The notes beneath the pieces were generated by a model. The model did not search any database, was not told where the DNA came from, and saw nothing but the letters and a program-made list of their open reading frames with translations. The translations under genes were made by a program, and so were the position numbers. Positions 63,279-64,000 of a stretch of DNA of 64,000 nt are shown one piece after another. Source of the stretch: Ciona savignyi (taxonomy: Eukaryota; Chordata; Ascidiacea; Phlebobranchia; Cionidae); contig CH003422.1 of assembly GCA_000149265.1 (NCBI GenBank), forward strand, positions 169,773 through 233,772, written 5' to 3'. Every line of letters begins with the position of its first letter. Position 1 is the stretch's first letter.

Positions 63279-64000
63279 TTTTTTTTTCTTTTTTTTCGTC
63301 AAACGCTTGACAGGCATGGCATGTCGCCCCGACATCTACCAGAAGGAAAAATAGAATCGCAATGAGACTTTGCCATTTGTTAGACAACATGGTCTAGATG
63401 AACAGAAACTAAAATTTTGGGAGATAAAACCAGGGGAATTCCCCTGGAACGTTAAAAACCAAAACGGTATTTTTTTTTAAAAAACTAGCTTTTTGGGGCA
63501 TAGCGCTTAAACGGCAGCTCCAATTTGAATCAGATTTGGTAAAATGTAAGTGCATTAGTAACTGATTTAACACTTGAAAGAAATAAAAAAATTACCTAGG
63601 GAAATACCCTAAAAAATAACATTTTGTTTTCAAATCATGATTGTGACAAGCACGCCATGTCGCCCCGACATCTACCGGAAGGAAAAATGAAATCGCAATT
63701 AAACTTTGGTATTTGTTACACAACATGGTCTAGATGAACAGAAACCAAAAGTTTTGGGGATAAATTCAGGGGAATTCCCCGGGGGCGTTAAACACCAAAA
63801 CGGTATTTTTTTTAAAAAAAGTAGCTTTTTTGGGCATGGCGCTTGAACGGCTGCTTCAATCTGATTCAGATTTCGTGGAATGTAAGTGCATTACCTACTA
63901 ATTTAACAATTAAAAAAAATAAAAAAAATTATCTAGGAAAATACTCTAAAAAAAACATTTTGTTCTCAAATTATGATTGTGACAGGCATGGCATAACGCC
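61600..64000 (+). repeat. Satellite array: about 335-bp units in a 1.58-kb higher-order repeat, runs off the window
   Basis: Unit starts marked by GACAGG/GACAAG + CA(T/C)G lie at 61725, 62063, 62398 and 62731 (spacings 338, 335, 333), then at 63309, 63645 and 63981. The second set repeats the first 1582-1584 bp downstream with much higher similarity than adjacent units show to each other, so there is a higher-order period. Each unit carries CCCCGACATCTACC, ACAACATGGTCTA and GGGGAATTCCCC. The unit at 62731 is the most diverged and runs into a spacer (63000-63190) related to 9600-9670. Confidence 0.88.
61669..61712 (+). repeat. Polypyrimidine T-tract in the satellite
   Basis: A T-rich run with single C interruptions follows TTGTTTTTGTCCG. 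The same tract, longer, recurs at 63247-63296 in the second higher-order copy. Minus-strand Lys-rich frames here are artefacts of this tract. Confidence 0.9.

Noticed and set aside
61512..63390. Lys-rich minus-strand frames and a Phe-rich plus-strand frame at the T-tracts
   Set aside because: They are translations of simple polypyrimidine tracts within satellite DNA.
61600..64000. Regular repeats resembling a CRISPR array
   Set aside because: Units of about 335 bp without short direct repeats and unique spacers, in a eukaryotic genome; this is a satellite.

Overview
The window looks like genomic DNA of a tunicate, most probably a Ciona species. The evidence is short spliced introns in compact, closely packed genes, clear chordate orthologues (a FoxH-type forkhead gene, FBXW7, an FHIP1-type Hook adaptor, SNAPC1), AT-rich intergenic DNA, and many copies of one tRNA-derived SINE. 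All assignments come from reading the sequence and recalling families; no database search was run.

Left end (1-12.7 kb): a tandem pair of glycogen-branching-enzyme-like (GBE1-like) genes, about 6.53 kb apart. The downstream copy (5669-9231) has 15 exons that splice in frame. The upstream copy is cut by the window edge and carries two frameshifts, so it looks decayed. Both copies replace catalytic residues of the glycoside hydrolase family 13 core: the nucleophile Asp is Asn and the transition-state Asp is Glu. The intact copy is therefore probably a pseudoenzyme. SINE-related repeats fill the spaces.

12.7-19.7 kb: RPL14 (minus strand), a single-exon FEN1 (plus), and an unidentified small acidic four-exon gene (plus).

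19.9-32.3 kb: SNAPC1 on the plus strand, with a complete FoxH-type transcription factor gene (27727-30191) apparently nested on the same strand inside one SNAPC1 intron. Another SNAPC1 intron of about 4.1 kb is large for this genome and may hold regulatory DNA.

35.0-46.9 kb: a 24-exon FHIP1 (FAM160A) gene. One exon contains an expanded 24-bp coding minisatellite giving about 21 Ser/Thr/Pro/Asp octapeptides. Two non-autonomous hAT-type elements, each with a perfect 8-bp target duplication, sit in its introns.

49.7-59.0 kb: single-exon GALT (galactose-1-phosphate uridylyltransferase), followed by FBXW7 in 15 exons, both plus strand.

59.0-64 kb: gene-free DNA with SINEs and a satellite of about 335-bp units, arranged in a higher-order repeat of about 1.58 kb that runs off the right edge.

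The genes do not form one pathway. They are housekeeping and developmental genes: sugar and glycogen metabolism, ribosome, replication, snRNA transcription, Nodal/Smad-type transcription, vesicle transport and ubiquitin ligase. Splice phases were checked by hand and are internally consistent for every multi-exon model given.
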